From Anaerolineales bacterium (GTDB taxonomy: Bacteria > Chloroflexota > Anaerolineae > Anaerolineales > UBA11579): a DNA stretch of 64,000 nt. The DNA lies in the NCBI GenBank assembly GCA_025808555.1, contig CP075526.1:62001-126000 (forward strand), read 5' to 3'. A program made the position numbers and the translations under genes. Every line of letters starts with the position of its first letter. The first letter of the stretch is position 1. A model generated the notes under the pieces. That model saw nothing but the letters and a program-made list of their open reading frames with translations, had not been told where the DNA came from and did not search any database. Shown here piece after piece: positions 33,762 through 46,132 of the stretch.

Positions 33762-33856
33762 GTCTTACTCCTTATGCAATATAACAATTATCCCATTAGA
33801 GATTAACACCTGGAATTGCAAATCGTCCCGCGCTGCTTTATGTATACTCCCCACAA

Positions 33857-34501
33857 ATGGCTGCAAAACATCTCGTTCTCGTAGCCGGCAACATTGGCGC
33901 CGGCAAAACTTCGTTGGTGACTCAGCTGGGCGATCGTCTGGGTTGGCGCACAGGTTTCGAAACAGTGGAGACCAATCCCTACCTTGGCAAATTTTATGCC
34001 GATATGCGCAGTTGGGCCTTCCATCTGCAGGTCTTCCTGCTGGCCCAACGCTCGCAGCTCCATCTGGAAGCCTACCGTGATCCCAACTCGGCCATCCTTG
34101 ATCGCAGCATCTATGAGGACTATTACATCTTCGCCCGCGCCTTGCATTCGCTGGGCAACCTCAGCCCTGAGGATCTGGAGACGTACTCGCGCGTCTACGA
34201 GTTGGTCATCGCTTCGCTGCCCAAGCCGGATCTGCTCATCATGCTGAAGGCACCCGTGCCTGCCTTGCTGGGCCGCATTCAGGCCCGCGGCCGTGAGATG
34301 GAAGCCGGCATCACCGCCGAATACCTCAGCCTGCTGGATGGCTACTACGACGAATGGCTCAGCAGCTTTGACCTGTGCCCTGTGCTCACCATCTCATCGG
34401 ACGACCTGGATTATGTCAACGACCCGGCCCACCTGGACATCGTGATCCGCACCATCGAAGCCAAGCTCACCGGCCGCGACGAGCTCATCTTCGACGAATA
34501 A
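33857..34501 (+). CDS. Deoxynucleoside kinase (dAK/dGK/dCK-like)
   Basis: A 214-residue kinase that phosphorylates deoxynucleosides for salvage. The P-loop GNIGAGKTS is at 11-19, followed by FETVETNPYLGKFYADM, FHLQVFLLAQRSQ, the catalytic-loop motif LDRSIYEDYYIFARAL, and the lid region GRIQARGREMEAGITAEYL. Length and motifs match Firmicutes Dck/Dgk proteins. Substrate preference cannot be told. It is near nrdR-nrdJ, so dNTP supply genes are close together. Confidence 0.93.
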   Translation: MAAKHLVLVAGNIGAGKTSLVTQLGDRLGWRTGFETVETNPYLGKFYADMRSWAFHLQVFLLAQRSQLHLEAYRDPNSAILDRSIYEDYYIFARALHSLGNLSPEDLETYSRVYELVIASLPKPDLLIMLKAPVPALLGRIQARGREMEAGITAEYLSLLDGYYDEWLSSFDLCPVLTISSDDLDYVNDPAHLDIVIRTIEAKLTGRDELIFDE

Positions 34502-34506
34502 TCCAC

Positions 34507-34535
34507 GTGCATCCCGAGCGCAGCGAGGGATCCTT
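34507..34535 (+). repeat. Dispersed repeat family B, partial copy
   Basis: GTGCATCCCGAGCGCAGCGAGG.. continues to GATCCTT and matches the left end of the element at 11252 with one difference. It fills the gap between two convergent genes. Confidence 0.7.
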
Positions 34536-34552
34536 GCTGCCGGTGATGTTCG

Positions 34553-36108
34553 CTACTGATAATCCTCGAGGAACAAGCCCATCTCGGGGATATCGGGTAC
34601 ATCCGGCGCATACAGCCACGCGTCGAAGAATTCTTGCAGGTCTTCGCCGCTGACTCCACTGGCGATGGCCACGAAGTCCGCCGTGGTGGCGTTGCTGTCT
34701 CGGAAGTCGGCGTAATAGCGCTGCAGAATGCGGAAGAAGACCTCGTCGCCGACTCGCTCGCGCAGCGCATGTAGGGTCAGCGCCCCGCGGTAATACACGC
34801 CAAAGTTGAACAGGTCGTCCGGCCCCGGGTTCCCGGGCGGTGAGGCGAACGGCCCGCTTTGCGCCACTTGCCAGTAATACCAGTCGATCTCGTCGCGCAG
34901 CGCTTGCTCGCCGTAAGCGTGCTCGTTCCACAGCACGCTCAAGTAGGTGGCGAAGCCTTCGTTCAGCCACAGATCCTGCCAGCAGTTGAGGCCGACGCTG
35001 TTGCCAAACCACTGGTGGGCCAACTCATGCGCCACCACGTATTCGTCGGTGAACCCTGAGCCGAACACACTCATCGTCTGCGTTTCGAGGGCAAAGCCGA
35101 AATTAATGTCGTGCACGATGACGCCGGTCACTTCAAACGGGTATGGGCCGATGAGTTCGTTGAACAGCTCCAGCATTTCCGGGGTGCGCGCAAAATCGTT
35201 GCGCACTTCTTGCGGAATATCACGCTCGAAGTAGTCTCGAATCGGCAGGCCATTTGGCCCCGTGCTGGTCTCGATATCAAATAGGCCAATGCCCACCGTG
35301 GCCAGGTAGCTGGCCATCGGGTAGGCTGAGGTCCACACGAAGGTGCGCGTGCCGTCGCCATGGCTGATCGTGTCCTGCAGCACGCCGTTGGCGGCGGCCA
35401 CGTACGGCTCCGCCACGGTGATGGCGTAGCTGTAGGTGGCTTTGTCGGAGGGGTGCTCGTTGACCGGCATCCAGGTGGAATTCCCGCTGGGCTCGGCGGC
35501 CACGTATGCGCCGTCACCGTCTGGGTACCAGCCCCAGCCCACCTCGAACTCTTCCATGCCGCTGAAGTCAATGCCCTCACCTGGGCTGCCGCCGTATTCA
35601 ACGGTCACATCAAACGGATCACCCGCTTGCAGAAATTGCCTCGGAGTAATGCTGAGCTCGTTACCGCTACGCGAATACTCGGCTGGCTGCCCCTGCACGC
35701 TCACAGCGTGCACTTCCAACCCAGCCAACTCCAGATTGAACTGGTTGAGCGTTTGAGTAGCGACGGCATTGATGAGCACGCGGCCATCCAGGTGCCTGGC
35801 GGCCAGGTCTACCCGCAGCTCAACGTTGTAGTGCTCCACATCGTAGCCGCCGTTGCCCAGGTGCGGATAGTACGGGTCGCCCAGGCCTTCGGCACCCGGC
35901 TGCGGGCTGCCGGCGGCGCCCACGTTGGGCGGCAGCACGGGGCAGGCCTGCAGCGGCGGCGCCGGGTCAGAGCTGCCGCCAAAATTGCTGCTTCCGCCGC
36001 TGGGCGTGCGCAAGGCTTCGGCAGTGGGAGTGCTGGGGGGCGTGGCGTCGAAGCGGCAGGCCAAGCTGATCAACCCAAGAAAGAATACAGCGAGCTGGAG
36101 TTTAATAC

Positions 36109-36115
<7 letters not shown>
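34553..36115 (-). CDS. M1 family metallopeptidase (aminopeptidase N-like) lipoprotein
   Basis: A 520-residue zinc peptidase. The signal ends in LGLISLACR (lipobox), then a Pro/Ser-rich linker. M1 N-terminal beta domain: [21 protein letters not shown]. The catalytic domain has the gluzincin motif [10 protein letters not shown] near 360-369 and the second glutamate in [11 protein letters not shown] near 383. The exopeptidase GxMEN motif is changed to [15 protein letters not shown], where E is kept. It is shorter than full APN (about 850), lacking the C-terminal helical domain. It overlaps the nrdJ stop by 7 bp. Confidence 0.92.
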
Positions 36116-38691
<2,576 letters not shown>

Positions 38692-38758
38692 CGCTTCCTC
38701 CATAGTGCGGGGAGACGCAGCGACACTCCGCCCCCGGCTGGGTGCGGGTGGTGCTGCG

Positions 38759-39220
38759 TCAACTTGCTGCGATCAGGCTGTCTACTTCTTTGCGGATGGC
38801 CTGAAGATCGTTCAGGCCCAGATACACGAGCGCAAAGCGGATGTAGGCAATTTCGCTGAGGTCCTTCAAGCCGGCGAGGACCATATCGCCGACGACGCGG
38901 GACGAGACTTCGGACTTCTCCATCTGCATGAGCTTGGTTTCGATCTCGCCCACCAGGCGGTCGATCTCGGCGGCGGCCACGGGCAGCTTGACGCAGGCAA
39001 GCTGCACGCTGCGCAGCAGCTTCTCGCGGTCAAACTCTTCGCGTCCGCCATCGCTCTTGATGATGAGCGGCGCAGCGAGAATGGGACGCTCGTAGGTGCT
39101 GTAGCGCTTGCCGCAGTTCTTGCACTCACGCCGGCGGCGAATGCCACCCCGCGCGTCATGCGTGGTGTCGATCACCTTGCTGCCTTCCTGGTTTGCGTCT
39201 TTGCAATGCGGGCACAACAT
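38759..39220 (-). CDS. nrdR: Transcriptional repressor NrdR
   Basis: A 153-residue repressor. Zinc ribbon: [31 protein letters not shown]-cone: [24 protein letters not shown], then [11 protein letters not shown]. NrdR senses ATP/dATP and represses ribonucleotide reductase genes. It is 67 bp upstream of the preferred nrdJ start on the same strand. Palindromic NrdR-box-like sites lie upstream of nrdR itself. Confidence 0.98.
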   Translation of the reverse strand: MLCPHCKDANQEGSKVIDTTHDARGGIRRRRECKNCGKRYSTYERPILAAPLIIKSDGGREEFDREKLLRSVQLACVKLPVAAAEIDRLVGEIETKLMQMEKSEVSSRVVGDMVLAGLKDLSEIAYIRFALVYLGLNDLQAIRKEVDSLIAAS

Positions 39221-39264
39221 AGCTGCGGGTCTTGCCTCTCTCTACTACTGAACTGCGCGTATCG

Positions 39265-39309
39265 CCCCCATATATGGGGAGCAGTACAAAAGTACCGCTA
39301 TATTTCGGG
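39265..39309 (-). promoter_or_regulatory. Pair of NrdR-box-like palindromes
   Basis: CCCCATATATGGGG (39266-39279) is a perfect palindrome. CCGCTATATTTCGG (39295-39308) is an imperfect one. Their centres are 29 bp apart, about three helical turns, as in tandem NrdR boxes whose core is ATATAT. They lie 46-90 bp upstream of nrdR. Confidence 0.6.
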
Positions 39310-39426
39310 GGAAAAGTTCGCCATTCTAGCATGCGGCCTATAGGCACGCAAGCATTTTTGGCACGAAATCTGCGTTTGGGGAAAACTTTAAGACACGCGT
39401 GGATGGAGCGTATAGCTGACTTGAAG

Positions 39427-40518
39427 TCAATTGGCAGGACTGATGGACGTAACACCCCCAAGGGTGTTGATCTCCAGCAGCCAGTGACTGCCGATCACAC
39501 AACGCTGGAACTGGCTGTACGAATTGGCCTGGTAGCTGTAGGTATCGCCACCGGAACGGAATATGCAGGTGTATGTCTCCTCCTGCTCACCCAGACGCTG
39601 ATCGAAGTTGAGCGCGGGCTGCGGCCATTGCGGATTCAGGCCCACGCCGCGTAATTCAACCGTGTCGTAGGCTTCCCAGGCTTCGGCAGTATAGGAGCAG
39701 TAGTCTGCATACACCTCGTACATGCAGTCCTGCACCACCTCGCCAGAGCCGCTGCCTGTATCCACCACGTATTCGGTGCCACACACTTCACGGTAAGTGG
39801 CGTTGTTGGGCGGCTGGGCCTGTGTGCTGCGGACCTGCTCACGACAGGACAGGTTGGTTGCGCCGCTAGGCACTTCATCAGCCCAGGCTTCCAACTCCAC
39901 CGGGCCGAACTGCTCCACCACGACTGAACGTTCCCACTCGGCGCCGATAACCGTGGCTTCGATCTGACTGGTGCGCAGGAAGAGAAAGTACACGATAGCG
40001 CACAGCGTCAGAAGCACCAGCCCGCCGATGACGAATGCTCGCGACCCAAGCTTGCCAGCGGCCTGCGGCTTGGTAGGCGCCTTGGCGGGCCGGGGAGCCG
40101 GCGCCAGGCTGCCGCCGCAGCTGCCACAGGCGCGGCGATTGCCGGCATTGTGCGCACCGCAGCTTGGGCACTCTTGCGGGGTATAGGCGCCTTTGACGGT
40201 GGGCTTAAAGGCACCCAGGACCTTGCCAGACCCACGCTTGGCCCCGGCAGCAAGATCTGCCTGGCACTGGGAACAGTTCTTGGCCCCGGAAGGATTGCGG
40301 GTACCGCAAAACCCGCAATGGATGTCCGCGCCGGCTTTGGCGCGGCGAATCTTTTCGGCATCGGTAAGGAGCTGGCTGAGGCTACCCTGGTGGAAGTCAA
40401 CCTGAGGCGGCTGCGGGCTGCCGCACGACATACAGTAGGCGTGCACCCCCGCATTCTGATTGCCACAGCTTGGGCAAGCCCAGTAGAGTTCAACGTAGCC
40501 TTTAACTTTGCGAACCAT
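39427..40518 (-). CDS. Membrane-anchored protein with three zinc ribbons
   Basis: A 363-residue protein. Three CxxC pairs form double zinc ribbons in the cytoplasmic half: CPSCG..CMSCG (about 15-32), CGFCG..CSQC (about 68-85), CPSCG..CGSCG (about 117-134). One membrane helix follows (about 165-185, VIGGLVLLTLCAIVYFLFL). The outer half (about 190-363) has six or more cysteines and many Tyr/Trp (DCMYEVYADYCSYTAEAWEAY), suggesting disulfides. Function unknown. Start 40518 follows GGAG. Confidence 0.82.
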   Translation of the reverse strand: MVRKVKGYVELYWACPSCGNQNAGVHAYCMSCGSPQPPQVDFHQGSLSQLLTDAEKIRRAKAGADIHCGFCGTRNPSGAKNCSQCQADLAAGAKRGSGKVLGAFKPTVKGAYTPQECPSCGAHNAGNRRACGSCGGSLAPAPRPAKAPTKPQAAGKLGSRAFVIGGLVLLTLCAIVYFLFLRTSQIEATVIGAEWERSVVVEQFGPVELEAWADEVPSGATNLSCREQVRSTQAQPPNNATYREVCGTEYVVDTGSGSGEVVQDCMYEVYADYCSYTAEAWEAYDTVELRGVGLNPQWPQPALNFDQRLGEQEETYTCIFRSGGDTYSYQANSYSQFQRCVIGSHWLLEINTLGGVTSISPAN

Positions 40519-40559
40519 AGCGTCTCCGTGGAGCAAATGATAAACCACATAGAGCTAAC

Positions 40560-40596
40560 AAAAGACCACGCTGCCCGGTGAGGCAGCGTGGTCTTT
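40560..40596 (-). terminator. Terminator of the dcw cluster
   Basis: AAGACCACGCTGCC / GGCAGCGTGGTCTT stem, loop CGGTGA, T-run on the minus strand. It lies about 60 bp after ftsZ. Confidence 0.9.
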
Positions 40597-40656
40597 TCGG
40601 GCTCCGTGGAGGGTCGGATCGTACGCCCGGTGTTACACCTAACTGATAGAGATCAA

Positions 40657-41772
40657 CTACCGACCTACGCGGTTGCGCAGGAAGGTGGGGATATCCAAGT
40701 CTTTGGGGTTGATGTTGGCGGCCATTTCGCTCTCTTGCTGGCGAGGGGCAGCCTGGATGTGGCCTTCGTGGCTCTGGGCGGGCTGGCCGGGCTGCGTGCG
40801 CAGCATGCGGCGCGGCATGCCCTTGCGGTCAAAGCCGGTGGCGATGACGGTGATGCGCACCTTGTCGCCCATGTTCTCGTCGATCACCGCACCGAAGATG
40901 AGGTTCACATCCGGGTGGGCGGTTTCCTTGACGATGGCGGCGGCCGTGTTGACCTCGAACAGCGACATGTTGGGGCCGCCGGTGATGTTGAACAGGATGC
41001 CACGGGCCCCGTCAATGGTGATGTCGAGCAGCTGGCTGTTGATGGCGGCTTCGGCGGCCAGTTGGGCGCGGTTCTCGCCCTCGGCCTCGCCAACGGCCAT
41101 CAGCGCCGCCCCACCCTCAGACATGATAGTGCGCACATCGGCAAAGTCAAGGTTGATCAGACCGGGCACGGTGATAAGTTCAGAGATGCCTTGCACACCC
41201 TGTCGCAGCACGTCGTCGGCCACGCGGAAGGCATCGTTCAGCCCGGCGCGCTTGTCCACCAGTTGGAGCAGGCGGTCATTGGGGATGACGATGAGGGTGT
41301 CTACGTGCTCTTTCAGCTGGGCAATGCCAGCTTCAGCGTTCTGCTTGCGGCGCTTGCCTTCGAATTCAAAGGGGCTGGTGACCACGCCAATGGTGAGGGC
41401 GCCGACTTCACGCGCAACCTGGGCCACGATGGGCGCGGCGCCGGTGCCAGTGCCGCCACCGATGCCGGCGGTAACGAACACCATATCGGTGCCGCGCAAT
41501 ACTTCATACAGCTCTTCGGCAGACTCTTCGCCGGACTTGCGCCCGGTGTCAGGGTCACCGCCGGAGCCCATGCCCTTGGTGAGCTTGTTGCCAATGCGCA
41601 CCTTGGTGGGCGCATTGGAGAATTGCAGGGCCTGCGCGTCCGTGTTCACCGCCACGAACTCAATGCCCGGCATGCCCTGCTCAATCATGCGGTTGACGGC
41701 ATTGCAGCCGCCGCCGCCGACGCCCACAACTTTGATGCGGGCCAGTGCTTCAGTGTGGTTGTTGTTTGCCAT
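40657..41772 (-). CDS. ftsZ: Cell division GTPase FtsZ
   Basis: A 371-residue tubulin homologue that forms the division ring. GTP-binding motifs: [13 protein letters not shown] and the tubulin signature [11 protein letters not shown]7 loop: [11 protein letters not shown]. After a variable linker (about 320-350, rich in Q/A/P) the C-terminal peptide DIPTFLRNR matches the conserved tail that binds FtsA. It is the last gene of the cluster, 93 bp after ftsA. Confidence 0.99.
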   Translation of the reverse strand: MANNNHTEALARIKVVGVGGGGCNAVNRMIEQGMPGIEFVAVNTDAQALQFSNAPTKVRIGNKLTKGMGSGGDPDTGRKSGEESAEELYEVLRGTDMVFVTAGIGGGTGTGAAPIVAQVAREVGALTIGVVTSPFEFEGKRRKQNAEAGIAQLKEHVDTLIVIPNDRLLQLVDKRAGLNDAFRVADDVLRQGVQGISELITVPGLINLDFADVRTIMSEGGAALMAVGEAEGENRAQLAAEAAINSQLLDITIDGARGILFNITGGPNMSLFEVNTAAAIVKETAHPDVNLIFGAVIDENMGDKVRITVIATGFDRKGMPRRMLRTQPGQPAQSHEGHIQAAPRQQESEMAANINPKDLDIPTFLRNRVGR

Positions 41773-41865
41773 CTAGCTCCTCCAAGCTAAGTGATTGCTC
41801 TCAAGCGCGGTGCTGCGACACTTAAGATTCAAATATAGACTGTTCGCTTTTTTTTCGCCTGTAAA

Positions 41866-43092
41866 TCAAGGCAGGAAACGGCGAATCAGATCCTTCCAGT
41901 CAACGCCCTTATCAGGGCCGTGCCCATTCTGTGAAGCCGTGATAGGGCTGACCTCATTCATCAAGACTGCCCACTTCAGCAAGCCTACGCTGGTGGCGTA
42001 AGCGGGCGATTGCAGCTTGTCTACAATACCGGTCAGCTTCTCCGGCTGGCCGATGCGCACGGGCATGCGCAGCACGCGGCTGGCAAGCTCCGGTAGGCCC
42101 TTGATGGCGCTGCTGCCACCGGTGAGCACCACGCCGGCGGGCAACAGTTCGCCATAACCGGTGCGGCCGATCTCTTCCTGCAAAAGGGTGAAGACCTCTT
42201 CCATGCGGGCTTCAATGATCTCGCTCATCTCATGGCGGTTAATGTCGATCGCTTCGGCTGCGCCGACGGCCTTGACCGCGAAGGTCTCGGCCGGGTCGAT
42301 CTCGGCCGGCAGCGCGTGGCCGTAGCGCAGCTTGATCTCTTCGGCTTGCGAGAAGGGCAAACGCAGGCCATGCGCAATGTCAGAGGTGACGTGGTTGCCA
42401 CCAACCCCCAGCACGCTGGTGTGCTGCACATCGCCTTCGACGAAGATGGCCATGTCGGTCGTACCGCCGCCGATGTCACACACCACCACGCCCATCTCAC
42501 GCTCGGTGGGGGTGAGCACCGCCTCGGCCGAGGCGAGCGGGTTGAGCACGAACTGGCTCACACCAACGTTGGATTCGGCGACGCACTGGCGCAGGTTGTC
42601 CACCACCGAAGCGGCGGCGGTGATGATGTGCACCTGGGCCTCGAGGCGGAAGCCGTGCATGCCGACCGGGATGGCAATGCCATCCTGCCCGTCAACGATG
42701 AAACCGCGCTGGATGACGTGGATGACCTCGCGGTTGTGCGGGATGGCAACGGCGCGGGCTACTTCCAGAGCGCGGGCCACATCGTCGTGGCTGATGACGC
42801 GGTTGGCGATGCCGACCGCACCGATGTTGTTGGTGGAAGTGACGTGCGCGCCAGCCAGGCTGACCAGGGCCGATGCGATCTCCAGCCCGGAGCTGCGCTC
42901 GGCCTTGTCGATCGAGTGGCCGATGGCGCGGGTAGCGGCATTGATATCCACCACCGTGCCCTTGCGCACACCCTGCGAAGGCTCCACCCCTACCCCCAGC
43001 ACGCGCACGCGGCCGTCTTGCTCCACGCGGGCGACGATGGTGCAGATCTTGGTGGTGCCGATATCAATGCCTACGACAATTGGTGCGGCCAT
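41866..43092 (-). CDS. ftsA: Cell division protein FtsA
   Basis: A 408-residue actin-like protein that tethers FtsZ to the membrane. Seen: VGIDIGTTKICTIVA (phosphate 1), VCDIGGGTTDMAIF (phosphate 2), GVVLTGGSSAIKGLPELA (adenosine motif) and the C-terminal amphipathic helix DWKDLIRRFLP, the membrane-targeting sequence. The SHS2/1C domain lies between. Its start shares one base with the ftsQ stop (TAATG). Confidence 0.98.
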   Translation of the reverse strand: MAAPIVVGIDIGTTKICTIVARVEQDGRVRVLGVGVEPSQGVRKGTVVDINAATRAIGHSIDKAERSSGLEIASALVSLAGAHVTSTNNIGAVGIANRVISHDDVARALEVARAVAIPHNREVIHVIQRGFIVDGQDGIAIPVGMHGFRLEAQVHIITAAASVVDNLRQCVAESNVGVSQFVLNPLASAEAVLTPTEREMGVVVCDIGGGTTDMAIFVEGDVQHTSVLGVGGNHVTSDIAHGLRLPFSQAEEIKLRYGHALPAEIDPAETFAVKAVGAAEAIDINRHEMSEIIEARMEEVFTLLQEEIGRTGYGELLPAGVVLTGGSSAIKGLPELASRVLRMPVRIGQPEKLTGIVDKLQSPAYATSVGLLKWAVLMNEVSPITASQNGHGPDKGVDWKDLIRRFLP

Positions 43093-44072
43093 TAGTAGTC
43101 CATCCTGTAGTACGGGGCGTGCAGTTGGGCCACGCTGATCAGCGTGGGCGACAGGCGGCGCGCCCGCAATTCGTCCAAAATCTTGAGATATACCGCCAGG
43201 CGCTGGTCAATATCCTTGCCGTCCTGGCCGAAATAGGCCTGCCAGCCGCCGGGGTCAGTCCAACCGAAGCCCAGCTCCTGGTTATAGATGAGCGGCGCGT
43301 CTTCCGGTGCAATGCGGTCCAGGGCCTGGATGGCAAAGACCATCTCGGGCCGGATGAGCTGGTGGCTCTGTGTGGCGCTGTTGCTGGCCAGGGCAGGCGG
43401 TGCATCCAGGGCGGTCACGCGGATGAGCCCGGCGGCATCGCCCTGCGGAATGAAGGCCACGCCAGCGGCATCCAGCCATAGGGTCAGCCCGGCCTGCTCC
43501 CACACGATGAGCGGCTCGCGCTCCTTAACCGTGACAGTGACGCGGCCCGGCAGGCTAACGCTGATCGAGACGCGCTCCAGCTCAGGGAACTGGTCACGCA
43601 GGATCGTATAGAGTTTTTTAGGCTCAACGGCGAAGACGCTCTGGCCGCTGATGCCGAGGGCGCTGTTGATGGCATTGCCATCCACGCGCTGGGCGCCCTG
43701 CAAGGCGACCCGCGCTACGGTGAAGCTGCCCGATGCGAACATACTGTAGAGCATGAAAATGCACAGACCCACCAGCGAGGCGGAGACCACGCGCCAACCC
43801 ACCTGCACGCTGGGCAGAGCCGGCAGGCGCAGTTCGGCGCCGGCTTCGGCCAGCTTGATGTAGCGTGGGCGGCGTTCTTTGCGCTCGGCCAACTGCTGCA
43901 GGCGGCGCTCCGTCTGGGCGTTGCGGGCCACCATGCGCGGCATGCGCGTCGCGCGGGCCGCCTTGCTGGCGCTGCTGGCCAGGCGGTTGACGATGGGCTT
44001 GCCCTCGCGGCGCTCCAGACGGCGGGCGCGCACTTGCTCAGCGCGGGTCAGACTGCTTTCACCAGTGGCCAT
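43092..44072 (-). CDS. ftsQ: Cell division protein FtsQ/DivIB
   Basis: A 326-residue bitopic membrane protein. The long basic cytoplasmic tail (about 1-100) has RARRLERREGKPIVNRL. There is one membrane helix (about 112-130, VVSASLVGLCIFMLYSMFA), then the POTRA region (FTVARVALQGAQRVDGNAINSALG) and the FtsQ beta domain (LERVSISVSLPGRVTVTVKEREPLIVWE). It links FtsL/FtsB to the divisome. Position between ddl and ftsA is canonical. Confidence 0.93.
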   Translation of the reverse strand: MATGESSLTRAEQVRARRLERREGKPIVNRLASSASKAARATRMPRMVARNAQTERRLQQLAERKERRPRYIKLAEAGAELRLPALPSVQVGWRVVSASLVGLCIFMLYSMFASGSFTVARVALQGAQRVDGNAINSALGISGQSVFAVEPKKLYTILRDQFPELERVSISVSLPGRVTVTVKEREPLIVWEQAGLTLWLDAAGVAFIPQGDAAGLIRVTALDAPPALASNSATQSHQLIRPEMVFAIQALDRIAPEDAPLIYNQELGFGWTDPGGWQAYFGQDGKDIDQRLAVYLKILDELRARRLSPTLISVAQLHAPYYRMDY

Positions 44073-45203
44073 TTAGCCGCCTCTCCTGTATTCGTGCACG
44101 GTAGCGGCGCGCTCGGCGCGCCGCTCCAGCGCCAATTCGATCAAACGGTCCACCAGGGCTTCCCCATCCATACCGCTGGCCTTCCACAATTGCGGATACA
44201 TGCTGATGGAGGTGAAGCCCGGAAGAGTATTGACTTCGTTCAGCACAACTTCACCAGTGTCACGGTCGAGAAAGAAATCCACGCGGGCCAACCCCGCCAG
44301 ATCGCAAGCCTGGTAGGCCTTGACGGCCAGCTCACGGATGCGGGCACTGGTCACGGCGGGAATATCAGCCGGGATATAGGTCTTGGAGCGGTCATCGTGG
44401 TACTTGGCCTCGTAGCTGTAGAACTCGGCCTCGGGCACCACCTCGCCGCATACCGAAGCCTCGGGCGCGTCGTTGCCCAATACGCTGACCTCGATCTCGC
44501 GGGCGTTGTAGCCGCGCTGTACCACAGTGCGGCGGTCATACTGGGCGGCGTACATCAGCGCTTCCATCAGGTCAGAGCGATTATTGGCTTTGCTGACGCC
44601 CACCGAAGAGCCGAGATTGGCCGGCTTGATGAACAAGGGATACTTGCTGACCGCCTCAGCCTTGGCAATGGCGGCTTCGGTGTCATCCTGGATCTCGCTG
44701 CGCAGCAGCAGCACACTGTCGGCGACGGGGATGTTGTTGGCCTTCATCACATCGGCGAAGAGGGCTTTGTCCATACCCACGGAGGAGCCAAGCACGCCGG
44801 CGCCAACGTAGGCGACGCCGGCCATCTCCAGCAGACCTTGCAGCGTGCCGTCTTCGCCATAGGTGCCATGCAGCACAGGGAAGACCACATCCACATCCGC
44901 CAGCGTCGTGAGTAGCTCACCACCCTGGGCAGCGGTGATGGCCTTGATGCCCGTGCGGGTCGGGTCAGCCAGCAGCGTTGCGGCGTTCAGGCCGCTGATG
45001 TCCTCAGCTTCCAGCGCGGCCAGCACGCCGTCGCCGGCGTACCAACTTCCGTCACGCGTGATGCCGACCTGGGTGACCTGGTAGCGGGCAGGGTTCAACA
45101 TCTGCAGCACGAACTTGGCTGACATGAGCGAAACGGCGTGCTCGCCAGAGCGGCCGCCGAAAATAACTGCAACGTGAGTCTTGTTCTCTGCCATCTTTTT
45201 CAT
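44073..45203 (-). CDS. ddl: D-alanine-D-alanine ligase
   Basis: A 376-residue ATP-grasp ligase that makes D-Ala-D-Ala for peptidoglycan. Seen: VAVIFGGRSGEHAVSLMSA, FPVLHGTYGEDGTLQGLLE, GVLGSSVGMDKALF, FIKPANLGSSVGVSK, ARVDFFLDRDTGEVVLNEVNTLPGFT. The tyrosine in the usual GEHEVS..Y216-type region follows the D-Ala-D-Ala pattern as far as can be seen. Start 45203 overlaps the murB stop (TGATG). Confidence 0.97.
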   Translation of the reverse strand: MKKMAENKTHVAVIFGGRSGEHAVSLMSAKFVLQMLNPARYQVTQVGITRDGSWYAGDGVLAALEAEDISGLNAATLLADPTRTGIKAITAAQGGELLTTLADVDVVFPVLHGTYGEDGTLQGLLEMAGVAYVGAGVLGSSVGMDKALFADVMKANNIPVADSVLLLRSEIQDDTEAAIAKAEAVSKYPLFIKPANLGSSVGVSKANNRSDLMEALMYAAQYDRRTVVQRGYNAREIEVSVLGNDAPEASVCGEVVPEAEFYSYEAKYHDDRSKTYIPADIPAVTSARIRELAVKAYQACDLAGLARVDFFLDRDTGEVVLNEVNTLPGFTSISMYPQLWKASGMDGEALVDRLIELALERRAERAATVHEYRRGG

Positions 45204-46132
45204 CAGTCCTGCGTGGGCCACTCGCCCACTAACTGCACTTCCAACTCCAACTCGATGCCGGCGGTCTTGAGAACCGTCTGGCGTGCTTCCTGAATAAGTG
45301 CGTATACATCGGCTGCACGCGCCTCCCCCAGATTGAGGAAGAAGTTGCCATGCAGTGGGCTGATCTGGGCGTTGCCAATGCGCTTGCCCTTCAACCCGGC
45401 TTGCTCGATTAGCCGCCCGGCGCTTTCGCCCGGCGGGTTCTTGAACATGGAGCCCATGCTGGCGCCCGGCGGCTGGGTCAGCCGGCGGTAGGCCTGGTAG
45501 GTGTCCATCTCGGCCCGAATTTCAGCTTCGGGTCGCTGGACCAGGCGCAGCTGGGCGCCGAGAACGATAGCCTGGCCGGGATTGCGCTTCAGCCAACTCT
45601 CGCGGTAGGCAAAGCCCAAATCCGCCGGGGTCCAGTCCTGGCGGCCCTTCTCACGATGCAAGATTGTTGCCAGCTGCAAGCAGCCGGCCATGTCGCCGCC
45701 GTGGGCGCCGGCGTTGCCGGCCACTGCGCCGCCCAGCGTGCCAGGCACGCCGGCGGCCCACTCCAGTCCGCCCAGGCCCTTGCGGGCCGCCTGGCGGGCC
45801 AGCGAGCCGAGGCCTGCGCCGGATTCAGCCCAGACGGCTTCGGCGTGGAACTCCACCTTGTTGGCCTGGTTGAGCACCACCACCTGGCGGATGCCCGCAT
45901 CGCTGACCAGCATGTTGGAGCCGCCGCCCATGATCACGAAGGGCAACTCCAGCTGCCAGAGAGCCTGGGCGGTTTGGGCCAACTCGTCAGCCGAGCGCAC
46001 GTCCACCAGCGCATCGGCGTTGCCGCCGATACGCGCAGAGGTAAGCCGCCCCACCGGCTGGTCCAGCCGGAGACGGTCACCAAAGGCCGCTTGGAGTGCG
46101 GCAATGGGGAGTGTACGCTCGCTCACGTGCAT
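45203..46132 (-). CDS. murB: UDP-N-acetylenolpyruvoylglucosamine reductase
   Basis: A 309-residue FAD enzyme giving UDP-MurNAc. Seen: FVIMGGGSNMLVSDAG, WAAGVPGTLGGAVAGNAGAHGG, GFAYRESWLKR with the conserved Y-R-S/E pattern, TQPPGASMGSMFKNPPGESAGRLIEQAGLKG and SPLHGNFFLNLGEA. The catalytic-serine position reads GASMGSMFKNP, matching type II MurB (YxxS..GS.FKNP). It starts where the 58-residue gene ends. Confidence 0.97.
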   Translation of the reverse strand: MHVSERTLPIAALQAAFGDRLRLDQPVGRLTSARIGGNADALVDVRSADELAQTAQALWQLELPFVIMGGGSNMLVSDAGIRQVVVLNQANKVEFHAEAVWAESGAGLGSLARQAARKGLGGLEWAAGVPGTLGGAVAGNAGAHGGDMAGCLQLATILHREKGRQDWTPADLGFAYRESWLKRNPGQAIVLGAQLRLVQRPEAEIRAEMDTYQAYRRLTQPPGASMGSMFKNPPGESAGRLIEQAGLKGKRIGNAQISPLHGNFFLNLGEARAADVYALIQEARQTVLKTAGIELELEVQLVGEWPTQD

